Shown here: positions 26,947 through 36,188 of the stretch, one piece after another
Numbering within the stretch: position 1 is the first letter of the stretch
Layout of the letters: each line of letters begins with the position of its first letter
From: Tolypothrix bouteillei VB521301
GTDB taxonomy: Bacteria; Cyanobacteriota; Cyanobacteriia; Cyanobacteriales; Nostocaceae
Length of the DNA: 64,000 bases
NCBI RefSeq assembly: GCF_000760695.4
Contig: NZ_JHEG04000001.1
Location: 5,462,204-5,526,203 of the forward strand
Direction of reading: 5' to 3'
Made by a program: the position numbers and the translations under genes
The notes under the pieces: generated by a model
Databases searched by the model: none
The model's input: the letters and a program-made list of their open reading frames with translations, nothing else
Told to the model about the DNA's origin: nothing

Positions 26947-27696
26947 TCAATTTAGGATAACCTGTCCTAAATAAACTTCAATAACACGCTTGTCATTTTG
27001 TACTTCTTCGATAGTACCTTCACATAACACTGACCCTTCGTGCAAGACCGTTACTTTCCGAGCAATTTGACGTACAAATTCCATGTCATGTTCAATGACT
27101 AAAATTGAATGACTTTGTGATAGTGCTAAAAGAAGTTCTCCTATATTATATGTTTCTTCGTCTGTTAAACCAGCGACAGGTTCGTCAACAAGTAAGAGAT
27201 CCGGAGATTGTGCGACTAACATCCCAATTTCTAAGCGTTGCTTTTCTCCGTGAGACAGAGAACTCGCTCGTCTGTCTGCTTTATCAGCTAAACCTATGGT
27301 TTCCAATAACCCTATAATGGTCTTCCTTTCAGCAGTAGTGGGATACTCGAACAAAGTAGAAAACACATTTTTATTGCGGTTACTGCTCAGTTCCAAGTTC
27401 TCGTAAGGTGTTAGGTTGAGATAGATGCGAGGAGTTTGGAATTTACGTCCGATTCCCCGTCTAGATATTTGATGTTCTGATAAAGAATACAAACTTTTGC
27501 CTTTGAAAAAAACTCTTCCCTCGGTTGGTTTCACTTTACCTGTAATAACATCAAGAAATGTCGTTTTTCCAGCGCCGTTGGGACCAATAACGACCCGTAA
27601 TTCACCCGCCTCCATGCTAAAGTTTAGCTGATTGAGTGCCTTAAAGCCGTCAAAACTAACTGTGAGGTTTTTAGTTTCTAAAATTTTGGCGTTCAT
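26947..27696 (-). CDS. urtD: Urea ABC transporter ATP-binding subunit UrtD
   Basis: This 249-residue LivG-type ATPase has Walker A GPNGAGKTTF, signature LSHGEKQRLEIGMLVA and Walker B LLLVDEPVAGLTDEE. Its start lies inside the last 26 bases of urtC, so the two are translationally coupled. Context within urtABCDE sets the substrate as urea. Confidence 0.93.
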   Translation of the reverse strand: MNAKILETKNLTVSFDGFKALNQLNFSMEAGELRVVIGPNGAGKTTFLDVITGKVKPTEGRVFFKGKSLYSLSEHQISRRGIGRKFQTPRIYLNLTPYENLELSSNRNKNVFSTLFEYPTTAERKTIIGLLETIGLADKADRRASSLSHGEKQRLEIGMLVAQSPDLLLVDEPVAGLTDEETYNIGELLLALSQSHSILVIEHDMEFVRQIARKVTVLHEGSVLCEGTIEEVQNDKRVIEVYLGQVILN

Positions 27697-28810
27697 GCTG
27701 CACCTCAGAATTTTCTTCTATGCTGGGATAAGTGGCAATTTGCTGACGGCGTTGGAAAAGCTGAATTCCTTGAGTGCGAAACCACCCTACTACCCCATCA
27801 GGAAGAACAGTGACAACTATCAAAAATAACGCCCCTTGGAAAAGCAACCAAATTTCGGCAAATTGTTCGCTTAAAAAAGCACGAGCATAGTTGACTAACA
27901 AAGCTCCTAAAATGGCTCCGATTAAAGTAGCACGTCCTCCTACTGCTACCCAAATCACCATTTCAATGGAAAAGGCAATGTCCATTGCTCTCGGTGAGAC
28001 AGAACCGCTTTGCAAAGCGTACAATGCTCCAGCTATACCCGCGATCGCTCCCGAAACTGCAAATACTAAAACTTTAAAATCTATTGGATTGTAACCAGAA
28101 AAACGCACTCGACTTTCATCATCACGAATTGCTATTAATAATCTTCCAAAGCGTCCGCTTGTCAACCAACGACAGAGTGCATAGCTAGCTGCAAGAAACA
28201 ATACCGTGAGGCTGTAGAAAACAAATTGGGTGTTTGTATCGCTAACGGTTGCTCCAAATAAAGTTGTAAAATCGATCAACCCATTTGTACCGTTAAATAG
28301 CCCTTGCTGACCGTTAAAGAAGTTAAAAAATATAATTGTTGCGGCTTGAGTCAATATAGAAAAATACACTCCGCGAATTCGATTGCGAAATACCAAGTAT
28401 CCGAGTAATCCTGCAAGTATTGCGGGAACCATCGCAACAGCTATAACTGCAAAAGGGAATGAGTAGAAAGGAGTCCAAAACCAGGGGAGTTCCGTAACAC
28501 CATAAAGCTCCATGAAATCAGGTAACTCCCCTGGAGGAACTTGCAATTTCAGATGCATGGCAATTGCATAGCCACCCAAACCAAAGAAAATTCCGTGTCC
28601 CAAACTGAGTAACCCGGTGTAACCCCAAATCAAATCAATCCCCAAAGCAACAATAGCTAGGGACAAAAACCGCCCCAACAAATTCAGCCGAAACCCTGAA
28701 AGCAGGACTGGTACGATCGAGATGAGGATGAGAGCGATCGCCACTACCACCCCCACCTCAATTAAAATTAACCTTCTTCCCTTCCACCTCATCAAGTTGC
28801 GTTCATACAT
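27671..28810 (-). CDS. urtC: Urea ABC transporter permease UrtC
   Basis: This 379-residue LivM-type permease has about nine hydrophobic segments. The SLGHGIFFGLGGYAIAMHL motif and FSGYNPIDFKVLVFAVSG near the EAA-like loop are typical of the family. It partners UrtB to form the membrane channel. It lies 51 bases after urtB and overlaps urtD at its end. Confidence 0.92.
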   Translation of the reverse strand: MYERNLMRWKGRRLILIEVGVVVAIALILISIVPVLLSGFRLNLLGRFLSLAIVALGIDLIWGYTGLLSLGHGIFFGLGGYAIAMHLKLQVPPGELPDFMELYGVTELPWFWTPFYSFPFAVIAVAMVPAILAGLLGYLVFRNRIRGVYFSILTQAATIIFFNFFNGQQGLFNGTNGLIDFTTLFGATVSDTNTQFVFYSLTVLFLAASYALCRWLTSGRFGRLLIAIRDDESRVRFSGYNPIDFKVLVFAVSGAIAGIAGALYALQSGSVSPRAMDIAFSIEMVIWVAVGGRATLIGAILGALLVNYARAFLSEQFAEIWLLFQGALFLIVVTVLPDGVVGWFRTQGIQLFQRRQQIATYPSIEENSEVQHERQNFRN

Positions 28811-28861
28811 TGTACTTTCCCCCTTGTCTCCGTTGTCTCCCCCCTCTCCCTTGTCTCCCTA

Positions 28862-30022
28862 TTACACATCAACACTACGACCTTTTTGAGGAAAAATTCC
28901 TCCAGGCTTTACCTGTAAAAACACGATAATCAGCGCAAACACCGTTGCTTTTGCCATACTCGTTGTTGCAAAGAACGCGAATAAATCAGCCAGGGGTTTA
29001 ACAGGAGTCAACAACGAAGCCAAAGTTGCAGAACCAATCAAGTAATTCGCCGTACCAATTCCCAATGCAGCCACAATAGTTCCCACCAGATTACCCACAC
29101 CACCTACAACAACAACCATAAAAGTATCGATAATGTAGTTTTGCCCTGTATTTGGTCCCACCGAACCGAGTAAAGCGATCGCACAACCAGCTACGCCAGC
29201 CAATCCCGAACCCAGTGCAAAAGTGATTGCATCAACTTTTTGAGTCGGGATGCCCAAACAAGCACTCATGTTTCGATTTTGCGTGACAGCGCGAATTCTT
29301 AATCCCCAATGAGAGCGTTGCAAAAATAGGTAAATGCCCGTTACGCATAGAATTGTTAAAGCAATAATAAATAATCTGGGGTAAGGCAATTGGACACCTG
29401 CTAAAGATATGCCATCTTGCAACCAACTAGGAGCAGTGACATCCAAATTTTGAGCGCCAAACCAAGGTTGAGTCATTGCTAACTTATAAGTTTCGCTCAA
29501 AAATTTACCTGTTGAGATTGCCACTCCTACTGACAGGAACAAAATCGCTGCTACAATCCAGTTCTGAACTCTGCCAAAATCCGTGCGCCTTTTTAAAATC
29601 CACAAACCGCCCAAAAACAACAGGCAAAACAGGGCAATTCCAATGACAAGCACCGAATTTACACTCCGAACAAACTGCTGCAAAATCAAACTCACGCCCC
29701 AAGTAGCCAGCAGAGTTTCTAAGGGACGCCCGTAGAGATATCGAATCACGCCCCGTTCTAGCAGCCATCCTACAGCCGCCGATATCGCAAAAGCGACAAT
29801 CAGGGCAAAAAAGATATAAATTTCAAACCATACTCCGCCTAGTTGTTTGCAAGCATTTTGCACGACAAATGTTGCGTATGCTCCCAGCATCATCAACTCG
29901 CCATGCGCCATGTTGATAACGCCCATAAGTCCAAAGACAATAGCTAATCCTAGCGCTGCCATCAATAATACAGCACCAATACTAATGCCATTAAATACTG
30001 CTTCCAAAAACTCTGCGAACAC
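28862..30022 (-). CDS. urtB: Urea ABC transporter permease UrtB
   Basis: This 386-residue LivH-type permease has NMAHGELMMLGAYATFVVQ near the N-terminus and GVGNLVGTIVAALGIGTANYLIG near the end. It has about eight to ten membrane helices. It is the second gene of the urt operon, 65 bases after urtA, separated by a short inverted repeat. Confidence 0.92.
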   Translation of the reverse strand: MFAEFLEAVFNGISIGAVLLMAALGLAIVFGLMGVINMAHGELMMLGAYATFVVQNACKQLGGVWFEIYIFFALIVAFAISAAVGWLLERGVIRYLYGRPLETLLATWGVSLILQQFVRSVNSVLVIGIALFCLLFLGGLWILKRRTDFGRVQNWIVAAILFLSVGVAISTGKFLSETYKLAMTQPWFGAQNLDVTAPSWLQDGISLAGVQLPYPRLFIIALTILCVTGIYLFLQRSHWGLRIRAVTQNRNMSACLGIPTQKVDAITFALGSGLAGVAGCAIALLGSVGPNTGQNYIIDTFMVVVVGGVGNLVGTIVAALGIGTANYLIGSATLASLLTPVKPLADLFAFFATTSMAKATVFALIIVFLQVKPGGIFPQKGRSVDV

Positions 30023-30032
30023 GTTCTCCTCC

Positions 30033-30087
30033 CTAGTGGTTAGTAGTTAGTAGTTATTAGAACAACTAACTACTAACAACCAACAAT
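30033..30087. repeat. Inverted repeat in the urtA-urtB spacer
   Basis: GTTAGTAGTTAGTAGTTATTAG faces CTAACTACTAACAACCAAC in the 65-base spacer. The mRNA could form a hairpin after the binding-protein gene, an arrangement often seen where the first gene of an ABC operon is expressed in excess. That role is inference. Confidence 0.6.
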
Positions 30088-31404
30088 TTACACCTTCTTA
30101 TACTTACCGCCCTTCGCTGGATCTGACCAATCGCAAGAAAATGCTTTGGTCTCTTTCACAAATTGATTCCAAGGAATTGGTTCAACAGGAGCAGGAGTCG
30201 CATAGACAATATCAAATAAACCATCATCTCTCACCTGACCGATCCGCACAATTTTTGATAGGTGATGATTGGCATTCATGCTAACTTTGCCTGAAGGAGC
30301 ATCCAAAGTTTGACCGTATGCTGCCAAACGTACCTTGGCTATATCGGTCGTCCCAGCTTTTTCTACTGCTTGTTTCCACAAATAAACACCCGTGTAAGCT
30401 GCTTCCATTGGATCGTTTGTCACCCGTTCTGTACCGTATGCTTTCTTAAAAGCTTCAACAAATTTCTTATTAGCAGGAGTGTCTACTGTTTGGAAATAGT
30501 TCCAGGCTGCGTAGTGACCTTTGAGATACTGCACGCCAATTGCTTTTACTTCTTCTTCAGCAATACTGACAGACATGGAAGGATATTTATCTGCTGTTAA
30601 TCCCGCTGCTTTTAATTGTTTGAAAAAAGCGACGTTGCTATCACCATTTAGCGTATTGTAAATCACTCCACCATTTGGTAACGCTTGCTTGATTTTAGTA
30701 ATAATAGGTGTTACCTCTGTGTTACCCAGTGGTAAGTAATCTTCTCCAACAGTTTTACCACCAAGTGCTTCTAGCTGAGATTTAATAATTTTGTTGGCTG
30801 TACGGGGAAAAACGTAATCAGAGCCGACTAAGAAGAATTCTTTGCCCTTATTTTTTAGCAACCAATCAATTGATGGTTCGATTTGCTGATTGGGAGCAGC
30901 ACCAGTATAGAAGATATTTCGGGAACATTCTTGACCTTCATACTGCACTGGATACCAGAGCATATGGTCTTTGCTTTCAAATACTGATTTAACATTCTTA
31001 CGGCTTGCAGAAGTCCAACAACCAAAAACAACGCTAACTTTATCTTGGTCGATTAATTTGGTAGCTTTTTCCCTAAAAGTGTCCCAGTTAGAAGCACCAT
31101 CTTCAACAATAACTTCAATTTGCTTGCCTAAAATACCACCATCGGCGTTAATTTCTTTAATTGCTAATTTTTCAGCATCTACAACGCTTGTTTCACTAAT
31201 TGCCATGGTGCCACTGAGGGAATGCAAAATTCCTACTTTGATCGTATTTCCAGTATTAGAAGCACTGACAGAAGAAGCCGCAGGCACTGAACTTTCTATA
31301 TTATTATTTGAGCCATTGTTAGCACAACCTTTTAATAAAAGACTTGCACCAAAGGAAGCGGAACCGTAGACTAAAAACTTACGTCGATTAAATTGTTTTG
31401 TCAT
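30088..31404 (-). CDS. urtA: Urea ABC transporter substrate-binding protein UrtA
   Basis: This 438-residue binding protein of the LivJ/AmiC class has an N-terminal [13 protein letters not shown] twin-arginine-like stretch and a lipobox-like LLLKGC, so it is probably a lipoprotein. The mature part starts its ligand domain with [20 protein letters not shown], and [12 protein letters not shown] and YNTLNGDSN follow, as in UrtA/FmdD-type proteins that bind urea or short amides. It is first of five urt genes. Cyanobacterial urt operons are usually NtcA-controlled; a candidate box lies at 31519. Confidence 0.93.
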   Translation of the reverse strand: MTKQFNRRKFLVYGSASFGASLLLKGCANNGSNNNIESSVPAASSVSASNTGNTIKVGILHSLSGTMAISETSVVDAEKLAIKEINADGGILGKQIEVIVEDGASNWDTFREKATKLIDQDKVSVVFGCWTSASRKNVKSVFESKDHMLWYPVQYEGQECSRNIFYTGAAPNQQIEPSIDWLLKNKGKEFFLVGSDYVFPRTANKIIKSQLEALGGKTVGEDYLPLGNTEVTPIITKIKQALPNGGVIYNTLNGDSNVAFFKQLKAAGLTADKYPSMSVSIAEEEVKAIGVQYLKGHYAAWNYFQTVDTPANKKFVEAFKKAYGTERVTNDPMEAAYTGVYLWKQAVEKAGTTDIAKVRLAAYGQTLDAPSGKVSMNANHHLSKIVRIGQVRDDGLFDIVYATPAPVEPIPWNQFVKETKAFSCDWSDPAKGGKYKKV

Positions 31405-31455
31405 ATCTAAATAATTTGGTTTTAAATGAATCAGCTAAATATGTATGCAGCTGAT

Positions 31456-31579
31456 ATAGCAATCCTGTTGGCTTTATGAAGTACATATAGGTTGGGCATT
31501 GGCGCATCAAACCCTTATGTAATGGGTAATACCAGCCCTACAGTACTAAAATTTTTCATGAATGAGTTAGGATTGCTAT
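31456..31579. mobile_element. MITE-like element with 11-bp terminal inverted repeats
   Basis: ATAGCAATCCT (31456-31466) and AGGATTGCTAT (31569-31579) are perfect inverted ends of a 124-base noncoding unit upstream of urtA. Its right half (GGGTAATACC, then TACAGTACTAAAA) resembles 52041-52080, supporting a dispersed element. No transposase lies inside. Confidence 0.55.
31519..31532 (-). promoter_or_regulatory. Candidate NtcA box upstream of urtA
   Basis: The sequence is GTA-N8-TAC, the consensus of the nitrogen regulator NtcA, 115 bases before the urtA start. No good TAN3T -10 box stands 22 bases downstream, and the box lies within a MITE-like repeat, so chance is possible. Confidence 0.35.
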
Positions 31580-31667
31580 GTTGTTATTCATCGAATTGAA
31601 ATCTTAGTGTTATATTTATCTGATAAAAAGTATATTTTGTTACTTTTTAAAAAATATTAAAACTTAA

Positions 31668-31986
31668 TTAACCCGTATCGCTAACCACGAGCGATGATGG
31701 GGTGAAAAAGCCCCTTCTCCCCTTGGGAAAGGTTTGTGGTAGATCTGAGGCGGAGCCTGGAAAAGATAAGTAACGTGAGTTCGACGAACTCACGTTAAAG
31801 TAGGGTGGGCAAGGAAGAAAAAGCCCCTCTTTTCCCCTTATGGGAGAGGGGGTTAGGGGTGAAGGAGTTTCCAGTGGCAAAGCCACCGGGGCGAGAAGAT
31901 AGCAAGAAGGTGGGTATTGCCCACCTAACATGAGGTTTTTACACGATGAAGTTGCAACTTTTTGATGCTGATGAAGTCGCAACAGA
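31668..31986. other. Repeat-filled spacer downstream of nadK
   Basis: No gene is supported. It holds a perfect 27-base palindrome at 31771-31797 (arms TAACGTGAGTTCG around one A), a GTGGGTATTGCCCACC hairpin near 31910-31925, and purine/pyrimidine-skewed stretches with CCCCTTCTCCCC and GAGAGGGGGTTAGGGG. These are typical dispersed intergenic repeats. The palindrome may terminate nadK. Confidence 0.5.
31771..31797. repeat. Perfect 13+1+13 palindrome
   Basis: TAACGTGAGTTCG, A, CGAACTCACGTTA. A GAGTTCGACGAA core recurs at 51341-51353 in another spacer, so it is probably a dispersed palindrome. Confidence 0.7.
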
Positions 31987-32910
31987 TCAATTTGCGTGAT
32001 TATTACTGCTGTAGTGAATCCTTGTACCAGCCCACAGCAATTTTTCTCGTAACGTCTGATAGTACGAGTTGTTTTCTCGTAGAATAATAAACTTAGCCCG
32101 AGAATCTGCCATGCGTATATCAACACGATGTCCGGGCCAAATGGAAGTCGCCAAAACCCCATCAGTCCATAGTTTGGTGCTGAGATCGTAATCACCTAAA
32201 GGCCAAACGCTGACAACGGAACCTGGGGGTAAAATCAGGGGGCGACTTGAAAGACTCATCGGACAAATAGGAGTGATGGTAATTGCTTCCATACCATCAT
32301 GCACGATTGGACCGTTGGCAGAAACAGTGTAACCTGTTGAACCAGTGGGTGTAGAGATTATTAACCCATCGCCCTGATACTGATCCACAACCTCACCATC
32401 AATTTCCATTTCCAAAATTGAGGTGATCATGCGATCGGCAGAAGCGGGTTTGACACACATCTCATTTAAAGCAAAAAAGCGATCGCTCACTGGTTCTGAA
32501 TTAGTACTGTTACCCTCAAACACTGCGGCTTGTAACATCATCCGACGTTGGATAGCGTAGCGATCTTCCAACAATCTTTCCCAAACTTTCTCAGTGTCTT
32601 TAAACTCTTCTGGTGATTCAGTAAGAAACCCCAGATGACCTCCCACATTAACAGCTAATATTGGGATGCCAGCTGAGGCTAAATGTCGCGCACCAGTTAA
32701 AACAGTACCGTCACCACCAAGTATCAAAGCCATGTCAATTGGCTGACCGGCAGAAGCCAAAAATACTGGATAAGGATTATCTTTTGGTCCGCTTGGTCCC
32801 ATTAAAACTTGGCATTGGCGACTTTCTAGTTGCTTGGCACAAATTTCTGCCCAACGTTTGCTCTGGGGGTCTCGTGCTTTATAAGCAATAATTACCTGCT
32901 TGAGATCCAC
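31987..32910 (-). CDS. nadK: NAD(+) kinase
   Basis: This 307-residue enzyme phosphorylates NAD to NADP. The motifs are LILGGDGTVLTGAR (about 67-80), NVGGHLGFLTES, FALNEMCVKP and ISTPTGSTGYTVSANGP, all standard for NAD kinase. Its start lies only four bases after ndhE ends, so it is in the ndh transcript. Cyanobacteria usually carry two NAD kinases; I cannot tell which this is. The link to NDH-1 fits supply of NADP(H) for photosynthetic electron flow, as inference. Confidence 0.93.
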   Translation of the reverse strand: MDLKQVIIAYKARDPQSKRWAEICAKQLESRQCQVLMGPSGPKDNPYPVFLASAGQPIDMALILGGDGTVLTGARHLASAGIPILAVNVGGHLGFLTESPEEFKDTEKVWERLLEDRYAIQRRMMLQAAVFEGNSTNSEPVSDRFFALNEMCVKPASADRMITSILEMEIDGEVVDQYQGDGLIISTPTGSTGYTVSANGPIVHDGMEAITITPICPMSLSSRPLILPPGSVVSVWPLGDYDLSTKLWTDGVLATSIWPGHRVDIRMADSRAKFIILRENNSYYQTLREKLLWAGTRIHYSSNNHAN

Positions 32911-32914
32911 GAAT

Positions 32915-33220
32915 TTACCACTTTAGGAGATTGAACTGCTCCATATCGACAGTATCGCGGTTGCGATAGATGGCAAGTACAATAGCCAAACCTACCGCTG
33001 CTTCTGCTGCCGCTACGGTGATCACAAAGATAGTGAATACCTGACCCTTAATTGCAGTTGAGTCTAGGTAGTTAGAAAAAGCCATTAAGTTCAAATTAAC
33101 AGCATTGAGCAACAGCTCAATAGACATCAGGACTCGCACGGCATTACGGCTATTAATCAAACCGTAAATACCGATGCAAAACAAAGCTGCTGCTAGTAAC
33201 AAAAAGTACTGGATTTGCAT
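32915..33220 (-). CDS. ndhE: NAD(P)H-quinone oxidoreductase subunit 4L (NdhE)
   Basis: This 101-residue membrane subunit of NDH-1 has three helices and the conserved [23 protein letters not shown] and [20 protein letters not shown] segments, including the membrane glutamates of the proton path. It is fourth in ndhA-I-G-E. Length is normal. Confidence 0.95.
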   Translation of the reverse strand: MQIQYFLLLAAALFCIGIYGLINSRNAVRVLMSIELLLNAVNLNLMAFSNYLDSTAIKGQVFTIFVITVAAAEAAVGLAIVLAIYRNRDTVDMEQFNLLKW

Positions 33221-33235
33221 GAATCTTAATACCCC

Positions 33236-33320
33236 GATTGGCTAATTACTAATTCCCAGTTACTAAAAAGCTAATTGCTAATTGCCCTAATACCATTAGC
33301 TATTAGCCATTAGCCATCAG
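33236..33320. repeat. Heptamer array with inverted copies in the ndhE-ndhG spacer
   Basis: GGCTAATTACTAATTC and AGCTAATTGCTAATTG copies face CATTAGCTATTAGCCATTAGCC. It can fold into a hairpin inside the ndh transcript. Confidence 0.7.
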
Positions 33321-33322
33321 CA

Positions 33323-33934
33323 CTACTGTATATTCCGACTTGCTTCGCCTACCGATACTAGTTCTCTAGGACGTTCTGGCAAAGTCAAAACGGTTTGCCG
33401 ATCTTCAGAGAGAGTTTGCTCTGGCAAAAACTCGCGACGCGCCAAAATAATTGCGCCTACCATTGCCATTAACAGCAAAACAGACGCTAGTTCAAAAGGC
33501 AGTAAAAAGTCACTGAAGAAATGCTCGCCAATGAGAACAATAGAGTTTGCCACAGGTTGAGCGTTAGACAATGACCAAGGGGTTGCCAAAATCATCGTGC
33601 TTAAAAGCGCAAACAATCCCACGCTGACGACTGCTGTTAGTGCTTTACGTATCCAAGCCGTAGGAAAGGGTACAAAAGCTTGCCGCTTGTTTACTAACAT
33701 AATGGCAAACAAAATCAACACGTTGACTGCACCAACATAAATGAGTAATTGTGCTGCTGCTACAAAATCAGCATTCAGCAACAGGTACAGACCAGCAATG
33801 CTGACAAATACACCTCCAAGTAAAAAGGCGGAGTAAACGATGTTCTCGATCAGGACAACACCCAATGCTGCCCCAATTAACATCACTGCTAATAGGCTAA
33901 AAGAAACAAACTGTACTCCTGCTGCTAGATTCAC
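33323..33934 (-). CDS. ndhG: NAD(P)H-quinone oxidoreductase subunit 6 (NdhG)
   Basis: This 203-residue NDH-1 membrane subunit has five helices, with the family segment NADFVAAAQLLIYVGAVNVLILFAIMLV (split here by family usage) and LLLMAMVGAIILARRE near the end. It is third in the ndhA-I-G-E order. Confidence 0.95.
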   Translation of the reverse strand: MNLAAGVQFVSFSLLAVMLIGAALGVVLIENIVYSAFLLGGVFVSIAGLYLLLNADFVAAAQLLIYVGAVNVLILFAIMLVNKRQAFVPFPTAWIRKALTAVVSVGLFALLSTMILATPWSLSNAQPVANSIVLIGEHFFSDFLLPFELASVLLLMAMVGAIILARREFLPEQTLSEDRQTVLTLPERPRELVSVGEASRNIQ

Positions 33935-33947
33935 TTTTTTATTCCTT

Positions 33948-34024
33948 TGCTAATTGCTAAAAAGCTAATTGCTAATAGCTAATAGCTAATTGTTTCATGA
34001 CTATTAGCTATTAACTCTTAGCGA
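33948..34024. repeat. Heptamer array with inverted copies in the ndhG-ndhI spacer
   Basis: GCTAATTGCTAAAAAGC and GCTAATAGCTAATAGC copies face ACTATTAGCTATTAACTC. Hairpin-forming, like the neighbouring spacers. Confidence 0.7.
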
Positions 34025-34606
34025 TTAGCCCTCTTTTTCCACAATATCTTCTGGGCGAGCACCAGGGCGAGGTGCATCTGCGGGTAGATCGTGGGGGTCC
34101 ATGACACCTTTGGGTAGGTAAACCAGTTCGCGCAAAGGTGTCACCATGGGGTCAAGGGTGACTTTGTAAGGCAAACGACCTAATGCCACGCTGTCATAAT
34201 TCAATTCATGACGGTCGTAGGTGGAAAGTTCGTAATCTTCTGTCATTGATAAGCAGTTAGTTGGACAATATTCCACACAGTTACCGCAGAAGATACAAAC
34301 TCCGAAGTCAATGCTATAGTGTTTGAGCTTTTTCTTTTTGCTTCCTTTATCAAATTCCCAATCCACCACGGGTAGGTTGATGGGACACACTCGAACACAG
34401 ACTTCGCAGGCAATGCACTTATCAAACTCAAAGTGAATCCTACCGCGAAACCGTTCGCTGGGAATCAGTTTTTCGTATGGGTATTGTACAGTTACCGGAC
34501 GCCGCCGCATGTGGTCAAAAGTTACAGCTAACCCCTGACCGATATAGCGACCTGCTTGCACGGTTTCTTTGGCGTAATCACCAACTTGTTTCAGGAATTT
34601 CAACAT
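34025..34606 (-). CDS. ndhI: NAD(P)H-quinone oxidoreductase subunit I (NdhI)
   Basis: This 193-residue peripheral-arm ferredoxin-like subunit has two 4Fe-4S motifs: [12 protein letters not shown] (about 64-75) and [12 protein letters not shown] (about 103-114). They conduct electrons from ferredoxin toward plastoquinone in NDH-1. Second in the ndh block. Confidence 0.96.
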   Translation of the reverse strand: MLKFLKQVGDYAKETVQAGRYIGQGLAVTFDHMRRRPVTVQYPYEKLIPSERFRGRIHFEFDKCIACEVCVRVCPINLPVVDWEFDKGSKKKKLKHYSIDFGVCIFCGNCVEYCPTNCLSMTEDYELSTYDRHELNYDSVALGRLPYKVTLDPMVTPLRELVYLPKGVMDPHDLPADAPRPGARPEDIVEKEG

Positions 34607-34624
34607 TTTTGTGTCTCTCTCTTC

Positions 34625-34698
34625 AGAATTTTGGATTTTGGATTTTGGATTTTAGATTTCAGATCCAATCCAAAATCTAAAATCTCAAATCTAAAATT
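34625..34698. repeat. TTTGGAT heptamer array with inverted copy in the ndhI-ndhA spacer
   Basis: Repeats of TTTTGGATTTTGGATTTTGG are followed by CCAATCCAAAATCTAAAATC, the complement. This is another period-7 family, different from GCTAATG. Confidence 0.75.
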
Positions 34699-34701
34699 CG
34701 T

Positions 34702-35820
34702 TTATCCGCCAAAAGCGACGGGGAAAGCTATTTTCAGGGCTGCAGTTAGTAGCAAGTTAACCAAGCCTACTGGTAGCAGGAACTTCCATCCTAAATCTAG
34801 CAATTGGTCAATGCGAACTCGAGGCACCGTCCAACGTACTAATACCGCTAGAAAGACAAGGAAGTATGCTTTAAGTACGGTCATGGTAATTCCCAATGAG
34901 GCAGTTACAACCTGTAAAATGGGATTTGTTTCACTGACTCCAAATACATTAGCTAACAAATTTAGGGGAATGGGGAAATCCCAACCACCCAAGTACAAAA
35001 CTGCAAACAGCAGGGCAGAAAGGACTAGGTTAACGTAAGAACTCAGGTAGAATAAACCAAATTTCATCCCGGAGTACTCAGTCTGATAACCTGCTACGAG
35101 TTCTTCTTCTGCTTCAGGTAAGTCAAAGGGCAAGCGTTCGCATTCAGCAAGGGCGGCGATCCAAAAGATGATGAAGCCAACTGGTTGCCGCCAGATGTTC
35201 CAGCCAAGAATGCCATAACCAGATTGCTGATTGACAATGTCAATGGTGCTGAGGCTGTTGGACATCATAGCTATTGCTAGCACCGAGAGTGCTAAGGGAA
35301 TTTCATAGCTAATTGATTGTGCTGCTGCCCGCAAGCCCCCTAACAGAGAGTATTTGTTATTGGATGAGTAACCAGCCATTAACAAACCAATAGGCGCAAC
35401 GCTAGACAGGGCAATCCATAAGAAAACCCCAAGCGAAACATCTGTAATGACTAGGTTCTGTCCGAAAGGCACAATCAAATAAGACAAAAACACCGGAATT
35501 GTCACAATGATTGGGCCGAGGGTAAACAGTATTCGATCGGACTTGGCTGGCACCACATCTTCTTTAAAAACCAGCTTAAGACCATCTGCTACAGGTGCGA
35601 GCAAACCAAAAGGACCTATGTACTCAGGACCAATTCTCTGCTGTGCTGCTGCTGAAATCTTTCGTTCCAGCCAAACGCAGACTAGTACTCCTACCGTGGC
35701 ACCAATTATCATTAGTATCATCGGTAGTGGCATCCAAATGGCTTTAGCGGCATCGGCAGGCAGCCCTAACTCCATGAGAGATTCAATAAATGTTCCTTGC
35801 AGATCAATTCCTGAATTCAT
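34702..35820 (-). CDS. ndhA: NAD(P)H-quinone oxidoreductase subunit 1 (NdhA)
   Basis: This 372-residue NDH-1 membrane subunit at the quinone-site interface has about eight helices. [20 protein letters not shown], the [20 protein letters not shown] loop and [20 protein letters not shown] are diagnostic. First of ndhA-I-G-E, 368 bases downstream of gltA. Confidence 0.96.
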   Translation of the reverse strand: MNSGIDLQGTFIESLMELGLPADAAKAIWMPLPMILMIIGATVGVLVCVWLERKISAAAQQRIGPEYIGPFGLLAPVADGLKLVFKEDVVPAKSDRILFTLGPIIVTIPVFLSYLIVPFGQNLVITDVSLGVFLWIALSSVAPIGLLMAGYSSNNKYSLLGGLRAAAQSISYEIPLALSVLAIAMMSNSLSTIDIVNQQSGYGILGWNIWRQPVGFIIFWIAALAECERLPFDLPEAEEELVAGYQTEYSGMKFGLFYLSSYVNLVLSALLFAVLYLGGWDFPIPLNLLANVFGVSETNPILQVVTASLGITMTVLKAYFLVFLAVLVRWTVPRVRIDQLLDLGWKFLLPVGLVNLLLTAALKIAFPVAFGG

Positions 35821-35832
35821 GTTCTACCAAGT

Positions 35833-35945
35833 TTATGAAGTATGAAGTGTGAAGTACGAAGTGTGAAGTATCAGGTATGAAGTATGGTATTTTACCCTTT
35901 ATCCTTCATCCTTTACCCTTTATCCTTCATCCTTTCCTTTACCCT
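35833..35945. repeat. Period-7 repeats of GAAGTAT/GAAGTGT and CCTTTAT/CCTTCAT
   Basis: Tandem heptamers GTATGAAGTGTGAAGTACG (about 35835-35887) are followed by CCTTTATCCTTCATCC (about 35896-35940). They lie in the leader of ndhA. Confidence 0.7.
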
Positions 35946-36123
35946 TGTATGTTAATAACTGTAAATTCACCTCTTACTATTTCTTTCTAAATCATGCAAA
36001 ATTTAAGATCTTTTGCAATTCCCATGCCTAGTATACCGTTGGAGTGTTTGAGTCCCTTACTGAGCGGACAAGAAATTCTACCTATGGTATGAATTAGGAT
36101 TTACTTATGGCGTTGGGGGATGC

Positions 36124-36181
36124 GGGGATGGGGAGACTGGGGAAAGGCACTTACAAACGCTCTGGCCAATCCCCCATCCCC
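36124..36181. terminator. G-rich/C-rich hairpin downstream of gltA
   Basis: GGGGATGGGG (36124-36133) pairs with CCCCATCCCC (36172-36181), just after the gltA stop on the minus strand. It may end the gltA transcript before ndhA. Confidence 0.5.
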
Positions 36182-36188
36182 AAGTCTC

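Noticed and set aside
31443..31456. Second NtcA-like site (GTA-N8-ATA) nearer to urtA
   Set aside because: One half-site deviates and the implied transcription start would leave almost no leader.
31668..32195. 175-codon minus-strand frame overlapping nadK
   Set aside because: It is a shadow of nadK running into repeat-rich spacer; composition is repeat-like.
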